This document shows, one piece after another, positions 1-11,219 of a stretch of DNA of 64,000 nt (the first letter of the stretch is position 1; each line of letters starts with the position of its first letter). Both the position numbers and the translations under genes were made by a program. The DNA is from Schistocerca nitens (Eukaryota; Arthropoda; Insecta; Orthoptera; Acrididae). The notes under the pieces were generated by a model, which made no database searches, was not told where the DNA came from, and saw only the letters and a program-made list of their open reading frames with translations. Where the stretch lies: the NCBI RefSeq assembly GCF_023898315.1, contig NC_064623.1, forward strand, positions 17,745,140 to 17,809,139, in the 5' to 3' direction.

Positions 1-348
1 ACGTATACGATACGCAGGTCAGGGTGGCAGTCATTAAAACAAAGGCGTTTTTCGTTGCGGCAGGAGTTTCTCATGAAATTTCAACCACCAACTTTCTCCT
101 CAGAGTGTGAAAATGTTTTATTGGAGCCCCCTACGTAGGGATAAATGATCATCATAATAAAAGAAGAGAAATCAGAGCTCGCACGGAAGGATTTAAGTGT
201 TTGTTTTTGCCGCACCCTGATCGAAAGCGGAACGATACAGAAAGAACTTGAAGCTGGTTCGATGAACCGTTTGCCAGGCACTTTTAATTGTGAACTGTAG
301 AGTAATGATGTAGATAACGCTTTTGACAAAATGAACAAAATACCACTT

Positions 349-462
349 CCTCCCTCTCGCTCCCTTCCCTCCCTCCTCCCCCCTCTCTCTCCACCCACAC
401 ACACACACACACACACACAACAACACACACACAAACACACACACACACACACACACACACAA
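349..462. repeat. C/T-rich tract and (CA)n microsatellite
   Basis: A pyrimidine-rich tract runs into an almost pure AC dinucleotide run from about 395 to 462. Open frames across it are low-complexity Cys/Val strings and are not genes. From 463 to 867 I see no recognisable element. Confidence 0.95.
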
Positions 463-867
463 TCAGCGCTGCTGGGAATTAACTGACGCATATCTACGGG
501 GGAATTTCAGGTAGAAAGTCAGCCACTATTACGTCAAGCCAAGTAACTTTTGTTGGATGTTGCACTACATGTCAAAGTGACACAGATACAAGACACTATT
601 TTTGAGCATAGTTACCGGGTCTCAGCAAACAACGATCGCAACGTCCTATCATTAGTTCAGAAATCCACTTTTTCGTCAAGGATGCCGTTAGAGAACCACT
701 CTGTCGATGTCTTTACTGTTGGAAGATCTCTTTCCTCTAGGCGCTCTTTCAGCTTGCCGAAAAGATGCACACACGGTGTTTCCGTAAGAGCGCGCAAGAA
801 TTTGACAGTACATTTGCTCCACTAAAAAAAAAAAATTGAGATAGGGACCCTATGGTCGGAGAAACCA

Positions 868-1253
868 CATACAATGTCATCGGCGAACCTCAAAGTTTTT
901 ATTTCTTCTCCATGGATTTTAATACCTACACCAAATTTTTCTTTTGTTTCCTTTACTTCTTTCTCAATATACAGATTGAATAGCATCGGGGAGAGGCTAC
1001 AAACCTGCCTCGCTCCCTTCCCAATCACTGCTTCCCTTTCATGCCCCTCGACTCTTATAGCTGCCATCTGGTTTCTGTACAAATTGTAAATAGCCTTTCG
1101 CTACCTATATTATACTCTGCCACCTTTAGAATTTGAAAGAGAGTATTCCAGTCAACATTGTCAAAAGCTTTCTCTAAGTCCACAAATTCTAGAAACGTAG
1201 GTTTGCCTTTCCTTAATCTTTCTTCTAAGATAAGGCATAAGGTCATTATTGCT
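868..1253 (-). pseudogene. RTE-like LINE reverse-transcriptase fragment
   Basis: This piece reads, on the minus strand, the same RT segment as the full LINE at 1396-4685: a DLEKAFDNVDW block (motif A), RQ.CSLSPMLFNLYIE (motif B) and FADDIV (motif C). Stops and frame changes break it, and both ends of the element are missing. The left edge falls near a short A-run and the right edge runs into a (CAT)n stretch. It is a dead fragment lying beside a near-identical intact copy. Confidence 0.9.
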
Positions 1254-1394
1254 TTCATCATCATCATAATCATGATCATCATTTAAGACTGATTATGCCT
1301 TTCAGCGTTTAGTCTGGAGCATAGCCCCCCTTATAAAATTCCTCCATGATCCCCTATTCACTGCTAACATTGGTGCCTCTTCTGATGTTAAGCC
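1254..1394 (-). repeat. 3' end of a second LINE type with (ATC)n tail
   Basis: The minus strand encodes the tail-like peptide GLTSEEAPMLAVNRGSWRNF followed by FIRGAMLQT, a stop and a (GAT)n-like simple tract. I take it for the 3' terminus of a different non-LTR element, wedged between two copies of the first LINE. Family assignment is from memory of similar insect repeats. Confidence 0.5.
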
Positions 1395-1395
1395 T

Positions 1396-4300
1396 GTTGT
1401 TGTTGTGGTCTTCAGTCCTGAGACTGGTTTGATGCAGCTCTCCATGCTACTCTATCCTGTGCAAGCTTCTTCATCTCCCAGTACCTACTGCAACCTACAT
1501 CCTTCTGAATCTGCTTAGTATATTGATCTCTTGGTCTCCCTCTACGATTTTCACCCTCCACGCTGCCCTCCAATGCTAAATTTGTGATCCCTTGATGCCT
1601 CAAAACATGTCCTACCAACCGATCCCTTCTTCTAGTCAAGTTGTGCCACAAACTTCTCTTCTCCCCAATCCTATTCAATACCTCCTCATTAGTTACGTGA
1701 TCTACCCACCTTATCTTCAGTATTCTTCTGTAGCACCACATTTCGAAAGCTTCTATTCTCTTCTTGTCCAAACTGGTTATCGTCCATGTTTCACTTCCAT
1801 ACATGGCTACACTCCATACAAATACTTTCAGAAAAGACTTCCTGACACTTAAATCTATACTCGATGTTAACAAATTTCTCTTCTTCAGAAATGATTTCCT
1901 TGCCATTGCCAGTCTACATTTTATATCCTCTCTACTTCGACCATCATCAGTTATTTTACTCCCTAAATAGCAAAACTCCTTTACTACTTTAAGTGTCTCA
2001 TTTCCTAATCTAATCCCCTCAGCATCACCTGATTTAATTTGACTACATTCCATTATCGTCGTTTTGCTTTTGTTGATGTTCATCTTATATCCTCCTTTCA
2101 AGACACTGTCCATTCCGTTCAACTGCTCTTCCAAGTCCTTTGCTGTCTCTGACAGAATTACAATGTCATCGGCGAACCTCAAAGTTTTTACTTCTTCTCC
2201 ATGAATTTTAATACCTACACCGAATTTTTCTTTTGTTTCCTTTACTACTTGCTCAATATACAGATTGAATAACATCGGGGAGAGGCTACAACCCTGTCTC
2301 ACTCCTTTCCCAACCCCTGCCTCCCTTTCATGCCCCTCGACTCTTATAACTGCCATCTGGTTTCTGTACAAATTGTAAATAGCCTTTCGCTCCCTGTATT
2401 TTACCCCTGCCACCTTCAGAATTTGAAAGAGAGTATTCCAGTTAACGTTGTCAAAAGCTTTCTCTAAGTCTACAAATGCTAGAAACGTAGGTTTGCCTTT
2501 TCTTAATCTTTCTTCTAAGATAAGTCGTAAGGTTAGTATTGCCTCACGTGTTCCAACATTTCTACGGAATCCAAACTGATCTTCCCCGAGGTCCGCTTCT
2601 ACCAGTTTTTCCATTCGTCTGTAAACAATTCGCGTTAGTATTTTGCAGCTGTGACTTATTAAACTGATAGTTCGGTAATTTTCACATCTGTCAACACCTG
2701 CTTTCTTTGGTATTGGGATTATTATATTCTTCTTGAAGTCTGTGGGTATTTCGCCTGTCTCATACATCTTGCTCACCAGATGGTAGAGTTTTGTCATGAC
2801 TGGCTCTCCCAAGGCCATCAGTAGTTCTAATGGAATGTTGTCTACTCCCGGGGCCTTGTTTCGACTCAGGTCTTTCAGTGCTCTGTCAAACTCTTCACGC
2901 AGTATCTTATCTCCCATTTCATCTTCATCTACATCCTCTTCCATTTCCATAATATTGTCCTCATGTACATCGCCCTTGTATAAACCCTCTATATACTCCT
3001 TCCACCTTTCTGCCTTCCCTTTGCTTAGAACTGGGTTGCCATCTGAGCTCTTGATATTCATACAAGTGGTTCTCTTCTCTCCAAAGGTCTCTTTAATTTT
3101 CCTGTAGGCAGTATCTATCTTACCCCTAGTGAGACAAGCCTCTACATCCTTACATTTGTCCTCTAGCCATCCCTGCTTAGCCATTTTGCACTTTCTGTCG
3201 ATCTCATTTTTGAGACGTTTGTATTCCCTTTTGCCTGCTTCATTTACTGCATTTTTATATTTTCTCCTTTCATCAATTAAATTCAGTATTTCTTCTGTTA
3301 CCCAAGGATTTCTATTAGTCCTCGTCTTTTTACCTACTTGATCCTCTGCTGCCTTCACTACTTCATCCCTCAGAGCTACCCATTCTTCTTCTACTGTATT
3401 TCTTTCCCCCATTCCTGTCAATTGTTCCCTTATGCTCTCCCTGAAACTCTTTACAACCTCTGGTTCTTTAAGTTTATCCAGGTCCCATCTCCTTAAATTC
3501 CCACCTTTTTGCAGTTTCTTCAGTTTCAATCTGCAGTTCATAACCAATAGATTGTGGTCAGAATCCACATCTGCCCCTGGAAATGTCTTACAATTTAAAA
3601 CCTGGTTCCTAAATCTCTGTCTTACCATTATATAATCTATCTGATACCTATTAGTATCTCCAGGATTCTTCCAGGTATACAACCTTCTTTTATGATTCTT
3701 GAACCAAGTGTTAGCTATGATTAAGTTATGCTCTGTGCAAAATTCTACAAGGCGGCTTCCTCTTTCATTTCTTCCCCCCAATCCATATTCACCTACTATG
3801 TTTCCTTCTCTCCCTTTTCCTACTGACGAATTCCAGTCACCCATGACTATTAAATTTTCGTCTCCCTTCACTACCTGAATAATTTCTTTTATCTCGTCAT
3901 ACATTTCATCAATTTCTTCATCATCTGCAGAGCTAGTTGGCATATAAACTTGTACTACTGTAGTAGGCATGGGCTTTGTGTCTATCTTGGCCACAATAAT
4001 GCGTTCACTATGCTGTTTGTAGTAGCTAACCCGCACTCCTATTTTTTTATTCGTTATTAAACCTACTCCTGCGTTACCCCTATTTGATTTTGTATTTATA
4101 ACCCTGTAATCACCTGACCAAAAGTCTTGTTCCTCCTGCCACCGAACTTCACTAATTCCCACTATATCTAACTTTAACCTATCCATTTCCCTTTTTAAAT
4201 TTTCTAACCTACCTGCCCGATTAAGGGATCTGACATTCCACGCTCCGATCCGTAGAATGCCAGTTTTCTTTCTCCTGATAACGACGTCCTCTTGAGTAGT

Positions 4301-4685
4301 CCCCGCCCGGAGATCCGAATGGGGGACTATTTTACCTCCGGAATATTTTACCCAAGAGGACGCCATCATCATTTAATCATACAGTAAAGCTGCATGTCCT
4401 CGGGAAAAATTACGGCTGTAGTTTCCCCTTGCTTTCAGCCGTTCGCAGTACCAGCACAGCAAGACCGTTTTGGTTAATGTTACAAGGCCAGATCAGTCAA
4501 TCATCCAGACTGTTGCCCCTGCAACTACTGAAAAGGCTGCTGCCCCTCTTCAGGAACCACATGTTTGTCTGGCCTCTCAACAGATACCCCTCCGTTGTGG
4601 TTGCACCTACGGTACGGCCATATGTATCGCTGAGGCTCGCAAGCCTCCCCACCAACGGCAAGGTCCATGGTTCATGGGGGAAGAA
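1396..4685 (-). mobile_element. Apparently full-length RTE-like LINE (LINE-A)
   Basis: A non-LTR retrotransposon in minus orientation. The 3' end at about 1396 has a short UTR and an (ACA)n tail, as RTE elements do. The 5' UTR (4373 to about 4685) is partly shared with the plus-strand copy that begins at 19411. One long ORF occupies nearly the whole element. The 5' boundary is estimated from sequence style and from that shared stretch, so it could be off by some tens of bases. No clear TSD was found. Confidence 0.85.
1412..4372 (-). CDS. LINE endonuclease/reverse transcriptase, uninterrupted
   Basis: A 986-residue protein for target-primed reverse transcription, acting on the element's own RNA. 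An N-terminal AP-like (EEP) endonuclease spans about residues 40-285: RIGAWNVRSL at 41, GISEVRW with the metal-binding Glu near 75, VMGDWNS near 177, and DSDHNLLV near 270. The reverse transcriptase spans about 500-800: NKAPGVDNIPLEL near 506, FVDLEKAFDNVNW near 633 (motif A Asp 634), VRQGCSLSPMLFNLYIE near 691 and LRFADDIVIL at 731-740. The C-terminal part has the RRILKIRWVDHVTNEE block usual in this group. There is no RNase H domain, and the length fits RTE-clade proteins. No stop or frameshift breaks it, whereas the other LINE-A pieces here (868, 19411, 38122, 48231) are broken, so this copy may be young. The start chosen is the first Met of the run MMMASS. Confidence 0.92.
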   Translation of the reverse strand: MMMASSWVKYSGGKIVPHSDLRAGTTQEDVVIRRKKTGILRIGAWNVRSLNRAGRLENLKREMDRLKLDIVGISEVRWQEEQDFWSGDYRVINTKSNRGNAGVGLITNKKIGVRVSYYKQHSERIIVAKIDTKPMPTTVVQVYMPTSSADDEEIDEMYDEIKEIIQVVKGDENLIVMGDWNSSVGKGREGNIVGEYGLGGRNERGSRLVEFCTEHNLIIANTWFKNHKRRLYTWKNPGDTNRYQIDYIMVRQRFRNQVLNCKTFPGADVDSDHNLLVMNCRLKLKKLQKGGNLRRWDLDKLKEPEVVKSFRESIREQLTGMGERNTVEEEWVALRDEVVKAAEDQVGKKTRTNRNPWVTEEILNLIDERRKYKNAVNEAGKREYKRLKNEIDRKCKMAKQGWLEDKCKDVEACLTRGKIDTAYRKIKETFGEKRTTCMNIKSSDGNPVLSKGKAERWKEYIEGLYKGDVHEDNIMEMEEDVDEDEMGDKILREEFDRALKDLSRNKAPGVDNIPLELLMALGEPVMTKLYHLVSKMYETGEIPTDFKKNIIIPIPKKAGVDRCENYRTISLISHSCKILTRIVYRRMEKLVEADLGEDQFGFRRNVGTREAILTLRLILEERLRKGKPTFLAFVDLEKAFDNVNWNTLFQILKVAGVKYRERKAIYNLYRNQMAVIRVEGHEREAGVGKGVRQGCSLSPMLFNLYIEQVVKETKEKFGVGIKIHGEEVKTLRFADDIVILSETAKDLEEQLNGMDSVLKGGYKMNINKSKTTIMECSQIKSGDAEGIRLGNETLKVVKEFCYLGSKITDDGRSREDIKCRLAMARKSFLKKRNLLTSSIDLSVRKSFLKVFVWSVAMYGSETWTITSLDKKRIEAFEMWCYRRILKIRWVDHVTNEEVLNRIGEKRSLWHNLTRRRDRLVGHVLRHQGITNLALEGSVEGENRRGRPRDQYTKQIQKDVGCSRYWEMKKLAQDRVAWRAASNQSQD

Positions 4686-5689
4686 CAGACACATGTCCAA
4701 CAACAATTCTTCGTATTTGACGCGTGTTTCGCGTTGCGACATCGTACCCAAATACATTACAAAGTGCAATTTCTGTATTTGTTCATGCGGAAAACTGCAA
4801 AATTATGCGCCGTTACGTGCTGTTCGAATACTTTTGCGACTGAGTGTATGCAACTTCTCATCTGCAAACAGCAAAACGTAATTTTTATTTTTTTTTCTGT
4901 TTATTATCCGTTTACGAACGGAAATGAGTATATATGACGTTTTTTGTGTGTAACTTAAGGTTTTGATGTTGTGGTGCTTTCTCCTATGTTGTTGGCGGAG
5001 TGAGTAGGCTTATTTTGTGACTCATGGTCGCTTGGCTCTGCGCTTTTTCCGATTTCTCAAAACGTAGGCAGAGTTTGCGCTGCCATTACGTGTTGTTGTG
5101 GCTGTGTGGTATTCAATTGTTTCGTAGCGTGTTTGGCTGGGTGAGGCGCGCGAGTTTGAGGTGTATTTGGCGTCTGTGGTGTTTTGTATATGTGGGTATG
5201 TGTGTGTGTGCCAATTAAGCCATAAGCAGAACTTTCACATAATGTTACAAAAAACACAAATGTTAATATGTGACAAGAATTTTACAGCTAAAAATAAAAA
5301 ATAACCCACTGAAGATAAAAGTGCTGAAAAATCTATGGGTGAAACAAAGCAAATAAAAGGTGTCTTGCATAAGACGGAATTTCTCATCATATCTTGGTCG
5401 AATTGTTGGTATCACTACACAATGGCTGGATGCGACATGGCGTTTGGTCCACATACTGCCGGAATTTAACGGTGAAGCTGTGTGCAGTTAAAACGCTTTG
5501 TCCACAACTATCGTACTGTCCTGGCTACATCAACTTAGTTAGTTACATGTTTCGTAGATCATCTGAGCGAGTCTTTTATCGAAATGATGTGAAACGAGTC
5601 AGTTTACGGGTTTAATATCCATGATCAGTGCTAAAGTGTTAACATTATTGAACACATTATCATTTTATTCCCTGTTTCTAACTACCAGT
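4686..5689. other. No recognised feature
   Basis: About 1 kb with a TG-rich stretch near 5190-5212 and only short open frames. I recognise no gene or repeat. Confidence 0.5.
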
Positions 5690-6000
5690 TTTTAAGTAGA
5701 AATTCAGCCATGGAACATAAAAAGCTGTCCAAGGACAATAATTTTAAATTTGATTTAAACCTTGCTTCGCTACCTGACAGACATTTTATGTTGTTGGGCA
5801 AATAATCAAAAACTTTCATTGCTGCACATTGAACTCCTCTCTGCGCCACTGACAGCTTTAACAGTGGGTGACACAGATCATTTTTTTCCCCCTCTAGTGT
5901 TGTAGATACTGTAAGCGTATTGTCATATCGCTGGCTTGGTTGCGGAGTATCTTTGCAGGCAGCCGCGTCTGTAGAGTCGAGCGCGGGACACGGAACTGTT
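5690..6000 (-). pseudogene. Probable C-terminal tail of a LINE polyprotein
   Basis: The minus strand reads VFDYLPNNIKCLSG, FKSNLKLLSLD and CSMAEFL. This pattern (LP..IK...FK..LK..L......EFL) is common at the C-terminus of insect non-LTR polyproteins. Nothing upstream of it is recognisable as RT. This is recognition by pattern only and could be wrong. Confidence 0.4.
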
Positions 6001-6128
6001 ATGTTGTGTAGTGTGTAGCTCTGCATGTGAGAAGCATTGGTAGTATGGTAGCTGAAGTGTTGCTACAAGTGATATTACAGTAAAGTGATGAAATATGGAA
6101 GTGATTCAGAGAAAAATGAGTAATGATG

Positions 6129-6879
6129 TTGTGGTGTGCGTACTGTAAGACCTTCAGTACACACACCATCAGATTATTAGACTTGTCGCTCTAACGAAGT
6201 AGGCGAGTGTCTTATTGTGGCGTGTTTATCTTCTGCCGTTAGGTCAGACGATAGAAATGCCACTTGCACGCTTAGAGTAGCAGATTGACGGTCACCAACT
6301 TTAAACAGAACTTGATTAATTTTCACACACATTTATTAAAATAATAACAAGCATAAAAATTACTTAACTTGGTTCTGGGTGCTATTTACAATTGACAATC
6401 TGAAATTCCTTTGGTCTTGGTACATTAATCTTATTCTCACATATCTCTGATACTTGACAAAGTGTCTATACATGTATCTTCATGGCTATGTACAGTAATA
6501 TGATAATCTTATTAGGCGCAGACTGAAACTTGACTACAGACAAATGCAGACTAATGCAGACTGGTACAGACTGGTGCAGACAAATGCAGACTGACTAACC
6601 GGAGGTCTGTACACTCGTTATAATACCTCCAGCGTTGATGTATCACTGCGCGAGTGAGATCCGCGAGGAGAAAAGGTTCTACGTTAGCAGCAATCTCAAT
6701 AGCTGCGTTACATATTAATACCCGGATCGGCGGAAGCAAAATTTGGTCCGTCTCTATGGCAGCGCCATCTCGTAGTGCGGAGACGGACGAGCGCTGCGCC
6801 TGCGCTGTTGTGCTTAGCGGGGCGCGCTCTGGTGGGAAAGTTGTGTACGCGCTGACTACGCGGAACTATGTGCACAACA
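6129..6879 (+). repeat. Solo-LTR-like element with terminal hairpin, GATG TSD
   Basis: The 751-bp unit is bounded by GATG at 6125-6128 and 6880-6883. Its ends are complementary: it begins TTGTG just inside the repeat and ends CACAACA. A hairpin lies just inside the left end (GGTGTGCGTACTG against CAGTACACACACC, 6132-6168). It contains a short tandem array (6534-6597). The 4-bp TSD and complementary ends suggest a solo LTR of a Gypsy-like element, but no internal coding region is present to prove it. Confidence 0.5.
6534..6597. repeat. Minisatellite of about 10-bp units
   Basis: Degenerate tandem units of the type GCAGACTAAT, GCAGACTGGT and ACAGACTGGT repeat about six times inside the LTR-like element. 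Confidence 0.8.
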
Positions 6880-7249
6880 GATGTATTTGAAAATGAGCAG
6901 TGCTTCTGATAACGTATTTGTGTATCGTCTCGTTGCGTGTCGCACCGTTTATCAATCATCCGCGCCGTTTCGGTCTCCCAGAATGAACTGATGTGAATCA
7001 GTAATACTGTTTACCACGAAAGAGAGCATTTAAGTGCCAGTGTCTTCTAGCGAGCATGAGGACGTATGTTCGGTCATCGCATTTCCGCATATCAACAATC
7101 AACCGAGCCGCGACAGTTACACGCACTCTCGTACAATTGAGAACTGTGAACTGTAGATTTAACTTCGTGAACAGTGTTAAATTTATTACTAGTGTCAAGG
7201 AGGGCTGGTCCCAAATATCTGTGTATGTGTGACGAGCGTAAGAACTTTC

Positions 7250-7720
7250 TTTCGATCATCCGACACCGGTAACGTGGTCAGCTCTGGGTTGAGGATTCGT
7301 GGCGAGAACAACCCGACCGAGGTGGTCCCACCAATTCTCGGTTGGATTTAAATCTGGGGAGTCTGCTTACCAGAGGAATACTGTAAACTGATGCTGGTGC
7401 TCTTCGAACCACACAGGTAAACTGCGAGCTGTGTGGCAAACTGCACTGTCCTGCTAGTAGCTGCCATAGTGCCAAGAAAAAACAGTCTGCACGAGGAGTG
7501 GACACAGTCTCCAAGGAGAGATGCAAACTTGTCTCCATTCACTGTGCCTTCCAGAATAACGAGATCGTCCATGGTGTGCAACGCAAACATTCCCCAGACC
7601 GCAACCATCCCTCCCCCAGTCTAGACCCTTCCAACGGTTGTTGCTTATAGATGTTTCATGCCATGCGCACCAACGGCCGTCTGCCTGATGGAGCATAAAA
7701 CGTGACTTACCTCAGAGGGT
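7250..7720 (-). pseudogene. Tc1-like transposase relic
   Basis: In shifting minus-strand frames I can read SHFMLHQADGRWCAWHE (downstream of the first catalytic Asp), a GLGNVCVAHHGRSRYSG strand, and ADSPDLNPTENWWDHLG, which is the catalytic-Glu block of Tc1 transposases (SPDLNPIEHVWD). Many frameshifts are present, the N-terminal DNA-binding half is gone, and no inverted termini were found. It is an old relic. Confidence 0.75.
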
Positions 7721-9910
7721 CACGTGACGTGTCGCACACTCAATGGACGTCCAGTTACGGTATTAGTGTGCAAATTCCAGCCTTCATCAGAATTACGATA
7801 AATAATGAAAGACATCTCCTAACATTACAGGAAAATTATCATATATATTGCAACGTAACCTTCCAGTACTGGTGGTGGTAAAAGTCCACCTAAGTAGGTA
7901 GATTACCGTCGCTTTGACATGTCCTACCGCTCCTACCAGCTACCGTCTGTAGTAAATGGTTTCTCAAATTCGTGTGGTCCACGAAATTACTGGCCCCTGC
8001 GAGTTATTGCTGGGTATTAATAATTTCTAACGGAAGGTTATAACGAACCGGTAGAAATTTGAACGAAACGCATAACACATTTTTTTTTGAACCACTACAG
8101 AAGGCACCTATACAGGGCTTAATAGGCAGTATATAGCTTTTATTTGCTTTCATGGCCCAGAATTCGACTGTGGTACTGACTGCCACCTATTATTTATGAT
8201 GGAAGGAGTAAATAATCAGTCGAGGGTAGAGATTAATTGATATTTATTCAGTACCGATGGTATTTCAACAACTAGCCGTGTTTCTTTTGCAATGTACATC
8301 ATCAAAGCCGGTCTCTAGTTAACATGGTTCAGTTTCGGCCACGTAATTATGGAATGGGACAGAGGAGCGCAGACCTGGCTTCAATGCAATTTTATACAAC
8401 CGCATAATTATACCTAAACCCACGGTTATTACATTCCGTTGCTATACTCATAACAAGTTCCGCAAAGACAATACAAGCAAAACTAGGTCAGGGTGGAAGA
8501 GTATTTCGCAAATCTTTATCAAATCAGTGCGCATTAAAATCCGATACTTTTCCTAGTGGCACGAGTATTTGACTTAAGGCACAACATCGCCAACAAATCA
8601 ACTCGTTATGGGGGTGCACAAGAAACATCACTTCAATGCTGTTCTACCCACATGGCCAAGTTTCAGTAACCAACAGAAACCCAGAAAAATATGGACACAC
8701 ACGATTATTCCTTCCCTATTTTACACTCGCTCACTATCGTATGATTATTCATAGTGTACAATATATTTTCAGACCGAAACTACAATTTATCAATGCGGCG
8801 GTTGCTCCAACCGACCACGTGGCGCGAAAGCAAGTTCACAGAGAAAACATATGGAAAATAAATAAAAATCCCCAAAATATTACTGTAAATGAGCAGATTA
8901 AAATACATTGTATGAGTGAATTTCCGTTAAGCACAGAGCAATAACGTGAGCGTGAGCTTAAGGCACATGGTGCGTTGCCCGAACAAGGCACTAACGCAAG
9001 GTCTACTGAAATTCGAGTAAATTAAGAAAATCAATTCCCTTATGGGGCTCAGTGGTAATTTCGCACCTGATTTCAACGTCTGGACTTCATTACAGAGCAG
9101 ATTTCAGACAATCTAATACCTATGTTAAGATTGCCAAAACGAGAGCTGCGTCTCCATGTCTGTCCAGCACCACGACCCAGGAACAAGTGCTCTTCCAACC
9201 GAATTCGCCTAACCGTTCCTCTTACAAACGTGGTGGGGGTGGCGCGCCAACCTGACAGAGCCAATACGCGCGCCTACGTGTCATCTTTGCCCTGACCTGC
9301 AAACTTGGTCTCTGCTAAGCTTGTTCACGCTTGGGGGGTTGGTACTACCCTACCCCAGAACGACCATTCATGAAGTCTTACAATCTGTGCCTAAAGCTTT
9401 CTGCTAGTTCACACACTCACTCATTTATACCGTCTAGGCCGCACAAAGGAAAGGAAAATGGGAAACGTGGTACACAACAGAAAAAAATTCAATAAATAAC
9501 CCTGTTCAGTCCATTCTCTCCTTTTGGACACCAGGTGAGGTATTACCTGCAAGAAAAGAAACTCTTGCTAATAATTTCTGCGTGCTAGCAATTTAATAAA
9601 ACATTGGAACGGTACAACAAGTTCCGTTTCAATACAAAACAAAGGCTGAAAAGAAACAACTACTAAATGACCAAGTAAATATGACTGACAACTCACTGTT
9701 TACACTGATTGATCGTATAGTAGACAGAAATCCCAATAAATTATTACACATCTGATTCCTCTCATAAGTATATACAGGAAAATATAATGTTAATAATAAG
9801 AATTATTGTTGTTATTTTTAAGAATAAATACATGAATAAAAAATAGTAATAAAATTAAATAAATAATTTTTATTTTATTAAAAAAAATAAGAAATCTCTC
9901 TCCCTCTCTA

Positions 9911-9911
<1 letters not shown>
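7721..9911. other. No confidently recognised feature
   Basis: About 2.2 kb of mixed-composition DNA. A weak TGATGATG...GAAAC pattern lies on the minus strand near 8265-8315 but does not fold convincingly as a hammerhead. The ORFs here are short and unsupported. Confidence 0.4.

Positions 9912-9961
<50 letters not shown>
9912..9961. repeat. (CA)n microsatellite
   Basis: An uninterrupted AC run of about 25 units that follows a (TC)-rich lead at 9895-9910. Confidence 0.97.
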
Positions 9962-9962
<1 letters not shown>

Positions 9963-10282
9963 TAACAAAACAGTTGAATGCAGAAAACTGAGAATGTTGT
10001 AACACTTAGAAAAACAAATGAAACTCTTTATTAAAAAGATGACAGTCACAGTGATGTGTAACGTAAACAGTGAACTGAAAGTGAACTGTAAGATGTCCAC
10101 CTGGTTTCCAGATGAGAAAAAGCAGTTTGCTTGGATACAGTGAATTAGAGTTACCTGTAAGTGTAAGCACCTTTCAATTTCATAAAAAAAAAGAATTGAG
10201 GAATTGTTTTTAAATCTATAACCTAATTGTGAAACCATAACCTATGTGTAAAAATGGACAAATCATGTAATATTTCAGGACA

Positions 10283-10323
10283 CACACTGAAGATGCCTTG
10301 TAAAAACAGGCGAAACGTGTGTG
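10283..10323 (+). ncRNA. Hammerhead-like ribozyme relic (cleavage base is G)
   Basis: In order: CACA (stem I), CTGAAGA (a valid CUGANGA core), GCCT/AGGC closing a hairpin (stem II), GAA, the self-complementary ACGT (short stem III), then G where a cleavable base (A, C or U) is required, then TGTG pairing with the first CACA. The layout matches the hammerheads at 15020 and 52487 except for this G, which should abolish cleavage. The family link to Penelope-like elements is inference; no Penelope protein is seen beside it. Confidence 0.5.
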
Positions 10324-11219
10324 GGTGCCTAAATAAAAATAAAAGTTTCGATGTGCAGCTTGCAATAAAGGCATTTTCTTTGAAACAACTGCAAGTTACG
10401 CGATTTATTAAAAAAAGGGTTTGTTTAAGAACGATAATTTTTAGTGCTGCTGCTACGTATAATTGCTATTTCATTTTTTACTCGTGTATTAGTAAAAAAT
10501 AAAGAAACGCCTGTTATAACCGAGACCAAACAAATACCGAAAAATAACCCGTTATTCAGAGCTAAAATATCGGAATCGATTTTAACGGGTCGGTTTTCCC
10601 CGTCACTCGGGAAGTTCGCGAGCATAGCATCTGTGCTTAGCTGGTGTAGACAGTTTTCCGAAGATCGTTAGAGTGTCTGCAATGAAGAGGGCCGCGAGCG
10701 ACTGTCCTTCATTAATAACGATCATATGGATCTGATGAGGCAGGGGACTGTTTGATGGTCCAGGGTACAGTCCCGATCTTGCTCCCACCGATTTCCTCTT
10801 TTATAGCACCACAAGAAACTCCTGTCCTACAGTCGGTATTTTCAAAACGACGAAGAGTTCAACGTTATGTCACAGTCTGGTTCCACTCGCAGACTGTATA
10901 GGAACACGAACGTTGACCCCATGACATGAAAAAGTTGTCAATTCCGATGGCGATAATGTCGGAAACCAGCACAAACAGTGTTGCATCTGTTGTCAACGAA
11001 GTTTTTCATGTAACCCTGTTTTCATTTTTTTATGAGGAAACTTAGTTTCTGGATGACGGTTGTAAATCTATCTTTGCTGAAACTTGTGGCTTAATCCAAT
11101 TGTTTCTATCGTTCTTATGCTTAAGGAAGGTTTGAACGTTGGACTTTTCGTTGGTAGTCCACATTTACAGAATTTGGCATCTCTATATTTTATAACCCTG
11201 TTCATCTTTCTCTTCTCCT

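Noticed and set aside
81..491. Cys/Val-rich ORFs
   Set aside because: Translations of (CA)n and CT-rich repeats, no domain, overlapping frames.
4429..4937. Two overlapping plus-strand ORFs of about 150 codons
   Set aside because: They lie antisense to the 5' UTR of LINE-A and run into unassigned DNA; no domain or codon pattern.
8255..8320. Possible hammerhead on the minus strand (TGATGATG...GAAAC)
   Set aside because: C3 is replaced, stem II is weak and stem I does not pair around a palindromic stem III.
9073..9264. Minus-strand Arg-rich ORF
   Set aside because: No recognisable family; 63 codons, no supporting context.
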